Assembly: GCA_036677375.1 (NCBI GenBank)
Contig: JAVBWO010000001.1
Span: forward strand, 158,812 to 222,811
Source: JAVBWO01 sp036677375
Lineage (GTDB): Bacteria; Bacillota; Dehalobacteriia; UBA4068; UBA4997
DNA: 64,000 nt
Reading direction: 5' to 3'
Shown here: positions 42,184 to 49,373 of the stretch, in pieces
Position numbering within the stretch: position 1 is the stretch's first letter
Layout of the letters: each line of letters begins with the position of its first letter
Made by a program: the position numbers and the translations under genes
Notes under the pieces: generated by a model
Database searches by the model: none
Told to the model about the DNA's origin: nothing
What the model saw: only the letters and a program-made list of their open reading frames with translations

Positions 42184-43456
42184 CGATATCCTTCCTTTCC
42201 GGCCAGGGTAGATCCTCATCCTGCGCCACATCGCAAAACCGCTGATATTTTCCATCAAAATACAAATCACAATTTCCAACAATGCCAAACTTATTCTTTT
42301 GTAACTTGATCCTCGTTGCTTCAGAGGGCTCCGCCGGGTTGTCCACCGACGGCCTGCTGAGCAGAAAGATGTAATCGCTGCCGTCTTCGATGCTGCCGCT
42401 GTCTTTCAGGTTGAACATGGAGGGCCCGTCTCCTTGCCGGTTCGCCGTACCCACCCGGTTAAATTGGGATAATATGCTGATATGGCAATTTATTTTCCGG
42501 GCAAATTGTTTGTACCGGGAAACGATGTTCGCCAGCTCCTCGTTACGGCTATTGGCCTTTTGGATCGTGCGTACCAATTGCACATAGTCAATGACAGCAA
42601 AATCCGGCTTCAGCTCATACAAGATACTGCCTTGCTCCTCCACTGTGAAAACATCGTCAAACAGGTAAATGTTGCCGCCTTTTGCCAGCTCTATTAGCCT
42701 ATTTTTATACTGCCGAAGTTGTATTTCCGGCAGAGTTTTTTTATTAATCTGACCGTAGTTGATCCCGCAAGAGTTAGATAAAATCCGTTCCCATAGCTGT
42801 GTCGTACTCATTTCTAAAGAAAAAAACGCTGTTTTCTTTCCGGCCTTGGCGTTACGGAGCAGGATATTTAGCAATAGTGCCGTCTTGCCCGTGCTCGGCT
42901 TGGCGCCCCAGGCAGATATATTTCCTTGCCGTAAACCTCCTGTGGCAAAATCGATCATACGGTAACCTGTTAAGATCCTGCCGCTGTCGGAGGTTCCCTC
43001 AATCTCCTGCAATACGGCTTCCATTTGAGCTTCCGCCATGCCTTTATAATCCCGGCTTACTTTATCGCCTTCATCCTCGGCTGCTGCTTGCAGCTCTGTC
43101 AATATACCGTCCGCGTCTGCCGCCAGCACTTGGTTCAGCCTGCTTTTGATCCGGCGCTCCCGGCTATAAATCTTCATGCGCTTGGCAAAAGTAACGATAT
43201 CCAGACACATGATTGTCGATTGATTCAGCTCCAGAAAAGCATCAAGGACGCCTTCGCCGTCAAGCAGCTTGCCTGTGTCATACCGGCCTTTTTCTATGTA
43301 TTCTGCCCTGGCCGCAAGAAAGATGTCCCGGTAGGCCAGGTTCATAAAATCACTGCCGTCCAGGAGGGTAAATACTTGATCCGCTTCTTTTGCTCCGGTT
43401 AATATTCCAGCCGTTACCTGCTGTTCGGCAAATAATGCATCCTCATTATGTGGCAC
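42176..43456 (-). CDS. DnaB-like replicative helicase of the prophage
   Basis: 426 residues. N-terminal DnaB domain (1-130), RecA-like motor from about 155: Walker A GAKPSTGKT at 184-192, FSLEMS, Walker B FAVIDYVQLV and LSQFNR. It unwinds DNA at the phage replication fork. It starts 11 bases inside the DUF4373/DnaD-like initiator gene. Confidence 0.95.
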   Translation of the reverse strand: MPHNEDALFAEQQVTAGILTGAKEADQVFTLLDGSDFMNLAYRDIFLAARAEYIEKGRYDTGKLLDGEGVLDAFLELNQSTIMCLDIVTFAKRMKIYSRERRIKSRLNQVLAADADGILTELQAAAEDEGDKVSRDYKGMAEAQMEAVLQEIEGTSDSGRILTGYRMIDFATGGLRQGNISAWGAKPSTGKTALLLNILLRNAKAGKKTAFFSLEMSTTQLWERILSNSCGINYGQINKKTLPEIQLRQYKNRLIELAKGGNIYLFDDVFTVEEQGSILYELKPDFAVIDYVQLVRTIQKANSRNEELANIVSRYKQFARKINCHISILSQFNRVGTANRQGDGPSMFNLKDSGSIEDGSDYIFLLSRPSVDNPAEPSEATRIKLQKNKFGIVGNCDLYFDGKYQRFCDVAQDEDLPWPERKDIDG

Positions 43457-44354
43457 GGCCTTCCGCCTCCATCTTGGCTTTCTCTTTCGCCTGCTCCGCC
43501 ATTTCAGCCCGATATATGTCTTCTAACCTGGGAAAATGATCTTCCGCCGCCTTTGGCTTACCCTTCTCTTTTGGCTTGTCCCGGCCTTCCGTCTGCCACC
43601 TTTGTAGGATAGCCTTCACATAACCCAAGTTGCGGCTTCCGTTGTCTGCCGCGATCTTCATGGCTTCTTCCACCCACGCCGCTGAATAAGTATCCAGGAG
43701 ATCGGGGATTTCCTCGCACTCGTAGGGGCTTAAGGGCCGGGCGTTGATCTTCTCCCAAATTTCAACCAGCTTACCAACACCACCACCGCCACCGGTTTTT
43801 TCTTCTGGAGGAGTAGGGGTAGTATTATTTACTTTTCTTTTCTTTACTTTACTTTTCTTTTGTGGAGCGTAATTCAATTTCGGGGGGTCATAATTGGTAT
43901 TTTCCGGCTGATAATTCGATTTTAGGGTAACGTAATCAAGCCCTGGACTATCTTTTTTGTCCAAAAGCCAGAATTCCCCTATAACGGACTTACAAGCGCG
44001 GTCAGCAATGACTGCGTAATATCTCTTTTGAATACCTCTGCTCGTTAAGATTTGCCACCTATCAAACAGCCCTTTATCAAAAAGACCAATTTGTAAGCAG
44101 TAACCGACAGCTTCTTCAACTGTACCGGAACCTACGCCACCGCCCATCTTCCTTGCGGTCGTTGCACTATCGGCGAAGCCCCACGGGTAGTAATATCCTT
44201 TTGAGCCGTAAGCCCTTTGGCAAAGATAGAAATAAATGCCGAAACCGACCCATCCATGGGCATCCAGCAGTTTGTCTATCTTTGTATCACTGTCAAATAT
44301 ATCAACCGACCACCCTGCATAATCAATACGCTCTTTGGGAGGACGGCCTGCCAT
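43446..44354 (-). CDS. DUF4373 replication-initiation protein with DnaD-like tail
   Basis: 302 residues. The N-terminal half (WSVDIFDSDTKIDKLLDAHG onward, winged helices) matches the DUF4373/Lin1244 domain of phage initiators. A low-complexity linker with Thr/Pro and a glycine run follows (about 170-195). The C-terminal half (VEIWEKINARPLSPYECEEI ... YVKAILQRWQTEG) is DnaD-like, the part that loads the helicase. AGGAGG precedes the ATG, and a GC hairpin lies 27 bases upstream. Confidence 0.88.
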   Translation of the reverse strand: MAGRPPKERIDYAGWSVDIFDSDTKIDKLLDAHGWVGFGIYFYLCQRAYGSKGYYYPWGFADSATTARKMGGGVGSGTVEEAVGYCLQIGLFDKGLFDRWQILTSRGIQKRYYAVIADRACKSVIGEFWLLDKKDSPGLDYVTLKSNYQPENTNYDPPKLNYAPQKKSKVKKRKVNNTTPTPPEEKTGGGGGVGKLVEIWEKINARPLSPYECEEIPDLLDTYSAAWVEEAMKIAADNGSRNLGYVKAILQRWQTEGRDKPKEKGKPKAAEDHFPRLEDIYRAEMAEQAKEKAKMEAEGRAT

Positions 44355-44380
44355 CCTATTCCTCCTCTCCTCATATTACA

Positions 44381-44409
44381 CAGGGCGGCGTCCCGGCGCA
44401 CCGCCCCAG
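44381..44409 (-). repeat. GC-rich 5' hairpin, copy 1
   Basis: Minus strand GGGGCGGTGCGCCGGGACG then CCGCCCTG; stem GGGCGG/CCGCCC. It lies 27 bases before the DUF4373 start and nearly matches copy 2. Confidence 0.6.
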
Positions 44410-44420
44410 CCCGGCTTGAT

Positions 44421-44504
44421 TCAACAACACTTCATGTTTATATCTTCATGCCGCCTATTGCCGGGATCAACCAAGCGGGCAAATAGCGGCCCGCCGGCGG
44501 CCAT
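44421..44504 (-). CDS. Possible very small phage protein
   Basis: 27 residues (MAAGGPLFARLVDPGNRR... ending MKCC) in the gap between two phage genes. No clear ribosome site; the frame is open a little further upstream. Protein-like wording is the only support. Confidence 0.22.
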   Translation of the reverse strand: MAAGGPLFARLVDPGNRRHEDINMKCC

Positions 44505-44519
44505 TGGGTTCACAAAGGC

Positions 44520-44894
44520 TTATACCGATAATTGATTCATTTCTTTTTTATGGGCGAAATAAAGCTGAAGATAAGCGTAATGCATCTTTTTGGCAATGTT
44601 CTTGATCTTACCGAACAGCGCCTCGTCAATCAAAAAGTCATTGGCGGTGCTGATGGTCAATTCTTCTCCAAAGATAAACTTGATCGTCGCCTCGGGATCC
44701 GTCTTCGCGGGACAAGGCTCTTCCATATTCTGAAACTCCAGCTTTTCCTGGGCGGCTTCTTCCCATATCGGGCTGATGGTCATGATGATCGGAAAACTCT
44801 CCTTAAGTAAAGAAAATTCCAGATGGTTCTTATCGCAAAGCTTCTCCATTTTGCTGTGCTGCTCTTCAAAATTTATAAAAAGCCCATCGCTCAT
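44520..44894 (-). CDS. Phage protein, unknown
   Basis: 124 residues, acidic, soluble, no known motif. AAGGAGG stands before the ATG, and a GC hairpin copy lies 34 bases upstream. Position between RecT and the initiator gene in one transcript suggests a DNA-metabolism helper. I do not recognise the family. Confidence 0.65.
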   Translation of the reverse strand: MSDGLFINFEEQHSKMEKLCDKNHLEFSLLKESFPIIMTISPIWEEAAQEKLEFQNMEEPCPAKTDPEATIKFIFGEELTISTANDFLIDEALFGKIKNIAKKMHYAYLQLYFAHKKEMNQLSV

Positions 44895-44926
44895 AATTGC
44901 TTACCTCCTTTTGATCTACAATTCTT

Positions 44927-44955
44927 CAGGGCGGCATCCCGGCTGAGCCGCCCCT
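44927..44955 (-). repeat. GC-rich 5' hairpin, copy 2
   Basis: Minus strand GGGGCGGCTCAGCCGGGATG then CCGCCCTG; stem GGGCGG/CCGCCC. Shares the CCGGGAyGCCGCCCTG core with copy 1 and again sits just before a phage ribosome site. Confidence 0.6.
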
Positions 44956-44978
44956 ATGGCCTGAATCCTTCTATGTTG

Positions 44979-45839
44979 TCAGCTTATGGTCGCCGGGGCC
45001 ACGCTGCTATGGCCGTCTTCTTCCTGACCTGGCCGGATGATCTCGCCTGTCTCTTCATCCACCACGGTATATTCCGCGTCAATGAAGCTGTCAGGAACGG
45101 CGTACATATCCTCGGAAAGCTCCTTCTTAATACCCTCATCGGCAGTAAGTGCGATGCGAACAAAATCGGACTTCAAGGGGGCATATTTCAAAGTTGCCTT
45201 CAACACCGTCTTCTTGCCCATTTCCTCAAAGTTCTTGGTCCAGGGGCTATAGGCGCTGTTGTAGCTCTGGCTGTACTTTTGGGCGTGGTGCCTAACATCT
45301 TCCACGCTGGCCACCTGGAAGCCGTAGCCGCCATCCTTGGTCTTAAACATGCCATAGAACCAGACCGGATCTCCACGGTTTATTTTTGCCGGTACGTGTT
45401 TTAGGTCCGCATGTAGGCCGTATTCAAATTCAAAGACATCGTTTTCATACACCGTATGGGCCTGAATGATGCTGACCTCTCCGCTGCGGTAGGCAAGATC
45501 GATGAGGCCCTTATACCCCAGCTGAAACTGGCATTCCAGGATGCCTTTATTTTTATACGGGATCAGCCAGGCTTGTCCCAGGGGCGTGTTTGGTTCCAGG
45601 CCAAGCTGCGCCGCCTGCATCATGGCGCCCAAAAAGCTCTGGGGCGTGGTATGCGCCAGCTGCGGATTGGCGGACAAGGCCGATAGGGTGATCCTGGTGA
45701 ACCGTTCCGGCGTGATTACGGAAGGTAGGGCCTTGGCAATCTCCTTTTCCATGGATTTGATATAGTCTTGCATGGTCTTAGGCGGCTTTTTCTCCGTCAT
45801 AGCCTTATTGGCTTCCGCCGCTTTTTGAATGGTATTCAT
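44979..45839 (-). CDS. recT: RecT family single-strand annealing protein
   Basis: 286 residues. KALPSVITPERFTRITLSAL, QAAQLGLEPNTPLGQAWLIP and ECQFQLGYKGLIDLAYRSG are the core RecT motifs; the acidic C-terminal tail is family-typical. It anneals strands made by the exonuclease encoded just upstream; the two genes overlap by four bases. Confidence 0.96.
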   Translation of the reverse strand: MNTIQKAAEANKAMTEKKPPKTMQDYIKSMEKEIAKALPSVITPERFTRITLSALSANPQLAHTTPQSFLGAMMQAAQLGLEPNTPLGQAWLIPYKNKGILECQFQLGYKGLIDLAYRSGEVSIIQAHTVYENDVFEFEYGLHADLKHVPAKINRGDPVWFYGMFKTKDGGYGFQVASVEDVRHHAQKYSQSYNSAYSPWTKNFEEMGKKTVLKATLKYAPLKSDFVRIALTADEGIKKELSEDMYAVPDSFIDAEYTVVDEETGEIIRPGQEEDGHSSVAPATIS

Positions 45840-46750
45840 GCCTCTTTCCTCTCTTTCACTTCGAATTTCCTGAAGCTCGCGACGTTATAATAATCCTCTA
45901 ACCCGATACCGGGGTTCTCCTTGGCAAAGGCCTTCACATCAAAGTTGCTCCTGGTCTGCTTCTTCCACTTTACCAGGTAATTGCCGCATTGGCCCAGCTC
46001 TTCTTCTCCCAGGTCTGCCTTTAACTGCTGCTCACACAGCTCTTTTCTCTGCTCCAGATCCTTCATGGAATCCTTGATCTCCAGGTATTCCCGGATCACC
46101 TTTTCACGGCCAAAGAGCTCCACCGGCGTCAGGTTATCGATGCTATCGGCATAAATGGTAGCCAAGGCTTCCGACGTGGCCGGCAGGCCGTCTACAGGCG
46201 GCGGCGCGTCCTCTTCCACATAGCGCCAGAACTCTTTTTCCGCCTTCATGAGCGCGGTGATCTCCGCCTCGTCCCGCTCGATCACATAATGATAGAACCC
46301 TTGGTTCAAGACCAAGACCGCCAAATACCAGCGATCGGCACCAGTGACGGCCATATAGTGGACACACTGGCAGTAATGGCTTTCCGGATATTCGCCGTTC
46401 TTGAACCTTTTAAGATTAAGAATGCTGGTGGTCTTACACTCCAGCCCCGCGTTCTCCCCCACGATCCAGCGGTCGATATTGGCATGGGCGAAGGGATAAG
46501 CCGGGTTCCGTAACATAGCCGTCTTGCGGCGGCACCTCTTACCTGTGGCTTCGGTGAAACGCTCAGCCACATATTGCTCCAGATCCCTGCCCTGCCGCAT
46601 GGCCTCGTTATCCGGTTTCTCCGGCAGCCGGCCGGTCTTGTCCGCCCAGACCGTATACGGCGTAGACCAAGGGTTTAACCCCATAATAGCCGCTGCGTCT
46701 GAACCGCCTATCGACCCGCGCCGAAGTTCCAGCCACTCTTGACGTTCCAT
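45836..46750 (-). CDS. YqaJ-type viral exonuclease
   Basis: 304 residues of the lambda-exonuclease-like YqaJ family. RRGSIGGSDAAAIMG starts the fold; the metal site is D93 with E104 and K106 (ECKTTS). It resects 5' strands so that RecT can anneal the rest. The ATG directly follows the small Cys protein stop. Confidence 0.95.
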   Translation of the reverse strand: MERQEWLELRRGSIGGSDAAAIMGLNPWSTPYTVWADKTGRLPEKPDNEAMRQGRDLEQYVAERFTEATGKRCRRKTAMLRNPAYPFAHANIDRWIVGENAGLECKTTSILNLKRFKNGEYPESHYCQCVHYMAVTGADRWYLAVLVLNQGFYHYVIERDEAEITALMKAEKEFWRYVEEDAPPPVDGLPATSEALATIYADSIDNLTPVELFGREKVIREYLEIKDSMKDLEQRKELCEQQLKADLGEEELGQCGNYLVKWKKQTRSNFDVKAFAKENPGIGLEDYYNVASFRKFEVKERKEA

Positions 46751-46752
46751 GG

Positions 46753-46869
46753 TTATTCCTCCCTGTTTTCATCCCAATAGGCTTCCCGCCGGTCCTCCGG
46801 CGCTTCCTTCTCATCCTGGCACGTCATGCAGCCTGTACATTCCCCACCGTATTTACAGATCAGGGCCAT
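46753..46869 (-). CDS. 38-residue cysteine-motif phage protein
   Basis: Short protein with ICKYGGECTGCMTCQDE (C-x5-C-x2-C-x2-C) followed by an acidic tail. The cysteines suit a zinc or iron-sulfur site. The start overlaps the end of the ancestral AbrB-like frame by 17 bases, and the stop is three bases before the exonuclease start, so it is embedded in a tight operon. Unknown function. Confidence 0.6.
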   Translation of the reverse strand: MALICKYGGECTGCMTCQDEKEAPEDRREAYWDENREE

Positions 46870-46924
46870 CGTTCACCGCCTCCGGTTCTTTCTCTTGGGC
46901 CAATTCCGCCAGCTTCGCGGCACA

Positions 46925-47134
46925 TCACCGGCAAATGCCGACATCGGCCGCCGTCAGGATGCCCTTGCTGCTGCCGCAGACCACGCACGTCGTCTTGGCA
47001 GGCTTCAAAAGAATGCCGTTGGACACCACCTCGATCTGCATCAAGTCTTCCGGTTCGATATGGTAAGCGGTCTGGATCTCCTTGGGGATCACGATCCGGC
47101 CCAGGTTATCTAATGCTCTTGTCATTCCACGCAT
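46925..47134 (-). CDS. AbrB-type DNA-binding protein, zinc-ribbon end cut by TGA
   Basis: 69 residues from ATG 47134, seven bases after AGGAGG. SpoVT/AbrB swapped-hairpin domain: MTRALDNLGRIVIPKEI and VVSNGILLKP. It continues into a zinc knuckle CVVCGSS ... ICR and there meets TGA. In the same frame the next 23 codons (CAAKLAELAQEKEPEAV...) look like the rest of the ribbon, completing C-x-x-C. See findings. An in-frame ATG at 47269 lacks this ribosome site. Confidence 0.8.
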   Translation of the reverse strand: MRGMTRALDNLGRIVIPKEIQTAYHIEPEDLMQIEVVSNGILLKPAKTTCVVCGSSKGILTAADVGICR

Positions 47135-47265
47135 TGACAGTCCTCCTATCCCGTGATATGATGGATTTAGTTGATTTAATCGCTGCTTTGGCAGCCCGCC
47201 GCCTACATCTGCGCTAACAGATTGGGCGGCTTTTTCTATTTCCATACAAATGAATTTCTTAGGAT

Positions 47266-47403
47266 TCATATGCTCACCCCCACCAGGAAACCCATGATAA
47301 AGCATGTCCATCCCACCAGGGTCATGATAAATCTTATGTCCGATTCTCGCCGCAAAGCTCTCATGCGGCGCCTGATTGCTTGTTTGACCTCCAGTTCCGT
47401 CAT
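47266..47403 (-). CDS. Single-helix membrane protein of the prophage
   Basis: 45 residues: basic amphipathic start (TELEVKQAIRRRMRALRRE), then one helix (FIMTLVGWTCFIMGFLVGVSI). Start and stop overlap the neighbours by four bases each (ATGA type), strong evidence of coupled translation. Function unknown. Confidence 0.6.
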   Translation of the reverse strand: MTELEVKQAIRRRMRALRRESDIRFIMTLVGWTCFIMGFLVGVSI

Positions 47404-47579
47404 GGCGTGGCCTCCTCTTCCAATTTGTCATCAATCACCCTTTGCAACAACATCACCCTTGCCGCCTGCAAGGTAACCGAATAAGTATCCCAGCTATAGG
47501 TCTGTGCATCCCTCCCGATTTGTCGGAAAAGGTCGTCTTTCCAATCGATCAGAGCGTCAAGGTCTTTCTGAGTGATCAA
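47400..47579 (-). CDS. Small phage protein, unknown
   Basis: 59 residues from TTG 47579 behind GGGAGGTGATC, a near-perfect anti-16S match. Sequence ITQKDLDALIDWKDDLFRQI ... VMLLQRVIDDKLEEEATP, helical and acidic. First gene of the early operon detected after the switch region; its ATGA overlap leads into the membrane protein. Confidence 0.65.
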   Translation of the reverse strand: MITQKDLDALIDWKDDLFRQIGRDAQTYSWDTYSVTLQAARVMLLQRVIDDKLEEEATP

Positions 47580-47707
47580 GAGATCACCTCCCTTTCTGTT
47601 ATGTTTAATCTAAGTCTTTAAAAAGGAGTTAAAATTGACAAACCTTTTAATTTACTACGGACAGCTTACATGAAGCGGACATTGATCAGGAGTATCTTTG
47701 CGAGCTG

Positions 47708-47932
47708 ATGAAGAAGTCCCGTTCTTATATCTGCTCTCGCATGACTGCTAAAATGCCTTGGACCCAAGACGACCAGTATTTTTTAATGGATTTACTAAAC
47801 ATTCCCTACAACTGCATGCATGAGTTTTTCCCCAAAGACGGAAAACCGGTAGCACCTCTACTAGAAAACAAAGGTAATGGTGTTGATATCCTAGTGGCTT
47901 TAGCAAATGCTATCTTGCAAGCAGTTAAGTAA
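47708..47932 (+). CDS. Phage regulator-like protein, probably shortened at its start
   Basis: 74 residues from ATG 47708. The sequence SRSYICSRMTAKMPWTQDDQ and LLNIPYNCMHEFFP resembles the second half of small phage helix-turn-helix proteins. The same frame continues upstream (HEADIDQEYLCEL) to about 47660 without a start codon, so the gene seems to have lost its N-terminus. It runs opposite to the surrounding early genes. Confidence 0.4.
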   Translation: MKKSRSYICSRMTAKMPWTQDDQYFLMDLLNIPYNCMHEFFPKDGKPVAPLLENKGNGVDILVALANAILQAVK

Positions 47933-47994
47933 AAAGATATTAAGTAAATTACACCGCCCTTTCTTTGGTCATTGGGCTTGACTACATTCCAAAA

Positions 47995-48213
47995 TCAAAT
48001 TACTTTCTTTCTTTTTAACAATCCTGGCTGCTTTGCAGGCGGATCATATTGTGAAGCTTGAAACCATTCCTCTGCATCATCACTGCGGATCAGAAACTGT
48101 CTGCGATTTGGTCTTTGGGCCTTTAAAGCCCCGCAGTGTATGGCAGCGTCTACGGTGTACCGGCCTACCCGATAACGTTCCACAACCTCTTTGACTGTCA
48201 GAATTTCTAACAT
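47995..48213 (-). CDS. Excisionase-like DNA-binding protein (HTH_17)
   Basis: 72 residues. LTVKEVVERYRVGRYTVDAA and FLIRSDDAEEWFQ form the MerR-like winged helix of phage excisionases. It probably helps the integrase excise the prophage or acts as an early regulator. Second gene after the leftward switch promoter. Confidence 0.75.
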   Translation of the reverse strand: MLEILTVKEVVERYRVGRYTVDAAIHCGALKAQRPNRRQFLIRSDDAEEWFQASQYDPPAKQPGLLKRKKVI

Positions 48214-48248
48214 TGCACGTACCTCCTTTCTATACCGATTTGTTTCCT

Positions 48249-48455
48249 TTAGGACACTTCTTCATTAAAAAAAATTGGCCCTGGATCATCTAATTGCAGA
48301 TATTGCATTGCCCTGCTTATCTCTTTTCTTTTGAACTCGGTTTTCCCGTTCATTTTGCGAGACAGTGCTGACTTGCTAATCCCAAGAGCAGATGCAAACT
48401 CGTTCATGTTTTTTCCTTGCAGGACCAATTGTGCTCTTAAACGATTATATTTCAT
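48249..48455 (-). CDS. Cro-like phage repressor
   Basis: 68 residues, mostly a helix-turn-helix: MNEFASALGISKSALSRKMNGKTEF. It is divergent from the S24 repressor with operators between them, the classic lysogeny-switch layout. First gene of the leftward early transcript. Confidence 0.82.
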   Translation of the reverse strand: MKYNRLRAQLVLQGKNMNEFASALGISKSALSRKMNGKTEFKRKEISRAMQYLQLDDPGPIFFNEEVS

Positions 48456-48477
48456 TAGTGCTATCCTCCTTTGTCCG

Positions 48478-48500
48478 AAAGTGTCTTTTAAGATACTTTT
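48478..48500. promoter_or_regulatory. Phage switch operator 1
   Basis: AAGTGTCTTT TAAGATACTT is an almost perfect inverted repeat just downstream of the leftward -10 box. Related GGACACTT half-sites occur at 48536-48546 and 48251-48259. Confidence 0.55.
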
Positions 48501-48528
48501 ATTATAGCATTCTTGCTTTGGTTGTCAA
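48501..48528 (-). promoter_or_regulatory. Leftward early promoter of the prophage switch
   Basis: Minus strand TTGACA (48528-48523) and TATAAT (48506-48501), spacing 16, both perfect, flanked by operator-like repeats. Confidence 0.85.
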
Positions 48529-48535
48529 CCCCTTT

Positions 48536-48558
48536 AGGACACTTTTAAAGTCGCTTTT
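48536..48558. promoter_or_regulatory. Phage switch operator 2
   Basis: AGGACACTTTTAAAGTCGC repeats the core of operator 1 upstream of the leftward -35 box. Confidence 0.45.
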
Positions 48559-48568
48559 CAAAAAAATG

Positions 48569-48597
48569 TTGCATAAATGACACTCTTGATATACAAT
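48569..48597 (+). promoter_or_regulatory. Promoter of the S24 repressor
   Basis: TTGCAT and TACAAT with 17-base spacing, about 20 bases before the ribosome site of the repressor. Confidence 0.5.
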
Positions 48598-48619
48598 GAA
48601 TCCGTAGGAGGGTATAATA

Positions 48620-49246
48620 ATGGAAATAAAAGATAAATTGGCTGAGCGCCGTAAGGAACTTGGTTTAACCCTTGAAGAAGTAGGAGAAATTGTCGGCGTC
48701 GGCAAAAGCACTGTTAGAAAGTGGGAAACCGGCGACATTGAAAATATGAAAAGGGACAAAATTGCATTACTGGCAAAAGCTTTAAAAGTGTCTCCCTCGT
48801 TTATTATGGGAATAGAAGAATCGAATCTCCCTAAAAACGCTATCCCCGTAGGGGCGGTAGTCAATATCCCCATTGTAGGCCGGGTGGCTGCCGGCCGCGG
48901 ATGCTACACGGAAGAAGATATCGAAGGGTACGAACCTATAAGTAAATCATGGATCGTGCCTGAAGAAAACTATATTTTCCTACGGGTAAAAGGTGATTCC
49001 ATGTGTCCTAAATTTATCGAAAACGATCTTCTCTTAGTCCAATGCCAGACATCGGTAGATCCCGGTAGTTTTGCGGTAGTGACTATTGATGACGAAGATG
49101 GCGTAGTAAAAAAGGTTAATTACGGACCGGATTGGATAGAACTAATCAGCGAAAACCCTTATTACCCGCCTCGCCGCTTTGAGGGTGCAGATGTATTAAG
49201 GATAAGAGTTGTTGGCTTGGTTAAAAAAATGATCAGGGAAGCTTAA
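48620..49246 (+). CDS. CI/LexA-like phage repressor with S24 peptidase
   Basis: 208 residues. N-terminal XRE helix-turn-helix (LTLEEVGEIVGVGKSTVRKWE), C-terminal self-cleavage domain: cleavage site A91-G92 in GRVAAGRGC, catalytic S127 in KGDSMCPKF and lysine at 164/165 in GVVKKVNY. DNA damage with RecA would trigger cleavage and induction. GGAGGG precedes the ATG; divergent from the Cro-like gene. Confidence 0.95.
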   Translation: MEIKDKLAERRKELGLTLEEVGEIVGVGKSTVRKWETGDIENMKRDKIALLAKALKVSPSFIMGIEESNLPKNAIPVGAVVNIPIVGRVAAGRGCYTEEDIEGYEPISKSWIVPEENYIFLRVKGDSMCPKFIENDLLLVQCQTSVDPGSFAVVTIDDEDGVVKKVNYGPDWIELISENPYYPPRRFEGADVLRIRVVGLVKKMIREA

Positions 49247-49249
49247 TAA

Positions 49250-49285
49250 AAAAGCCCCTCCGGTACTGCGAATACCGAAGGGGTC
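49250..49285. terminator. Hairpin between repressor and integrase
   Basis: CCCCTCCGGTA pairs with TACCGAAGGGG. The T-run is on the minus strand (CTTTTTTA), so it best stops leftward transcription, but it may also end the repressor transcript. Confidence 0.55.
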
Positions 49286-49373
49286 CATGATAAGGAGCGC
49301 ATTGGTATGCACCCCAGACACAGGACAAGTATACCAAAAGCACTCCTGAATTACAAGAAAAGGAGTGAAAATC

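Noticed and set aside
44381..44955. GC hairpins considered as terminators
   Set aside because: No T-run on either strand and both lie directly upstream of genes in the same transcript.
46890..46927. SECIS element for selenocysteine at the AbrB TGA
   Set aside because: Only a weak 4-bp stem (CCGC/GCGG) follows and the loop lacks the GU feature needed for SelB; a nonsense mutation is more likely.
46925..47269. Longer AbrB-like protein starting at ATG 47269
   Set aside because: The frame is open, but an AGGAGG directly before the ATG at 47134 and the fold start there; the extra segment is not AbrB-like. It remains possible as an overlapping start.
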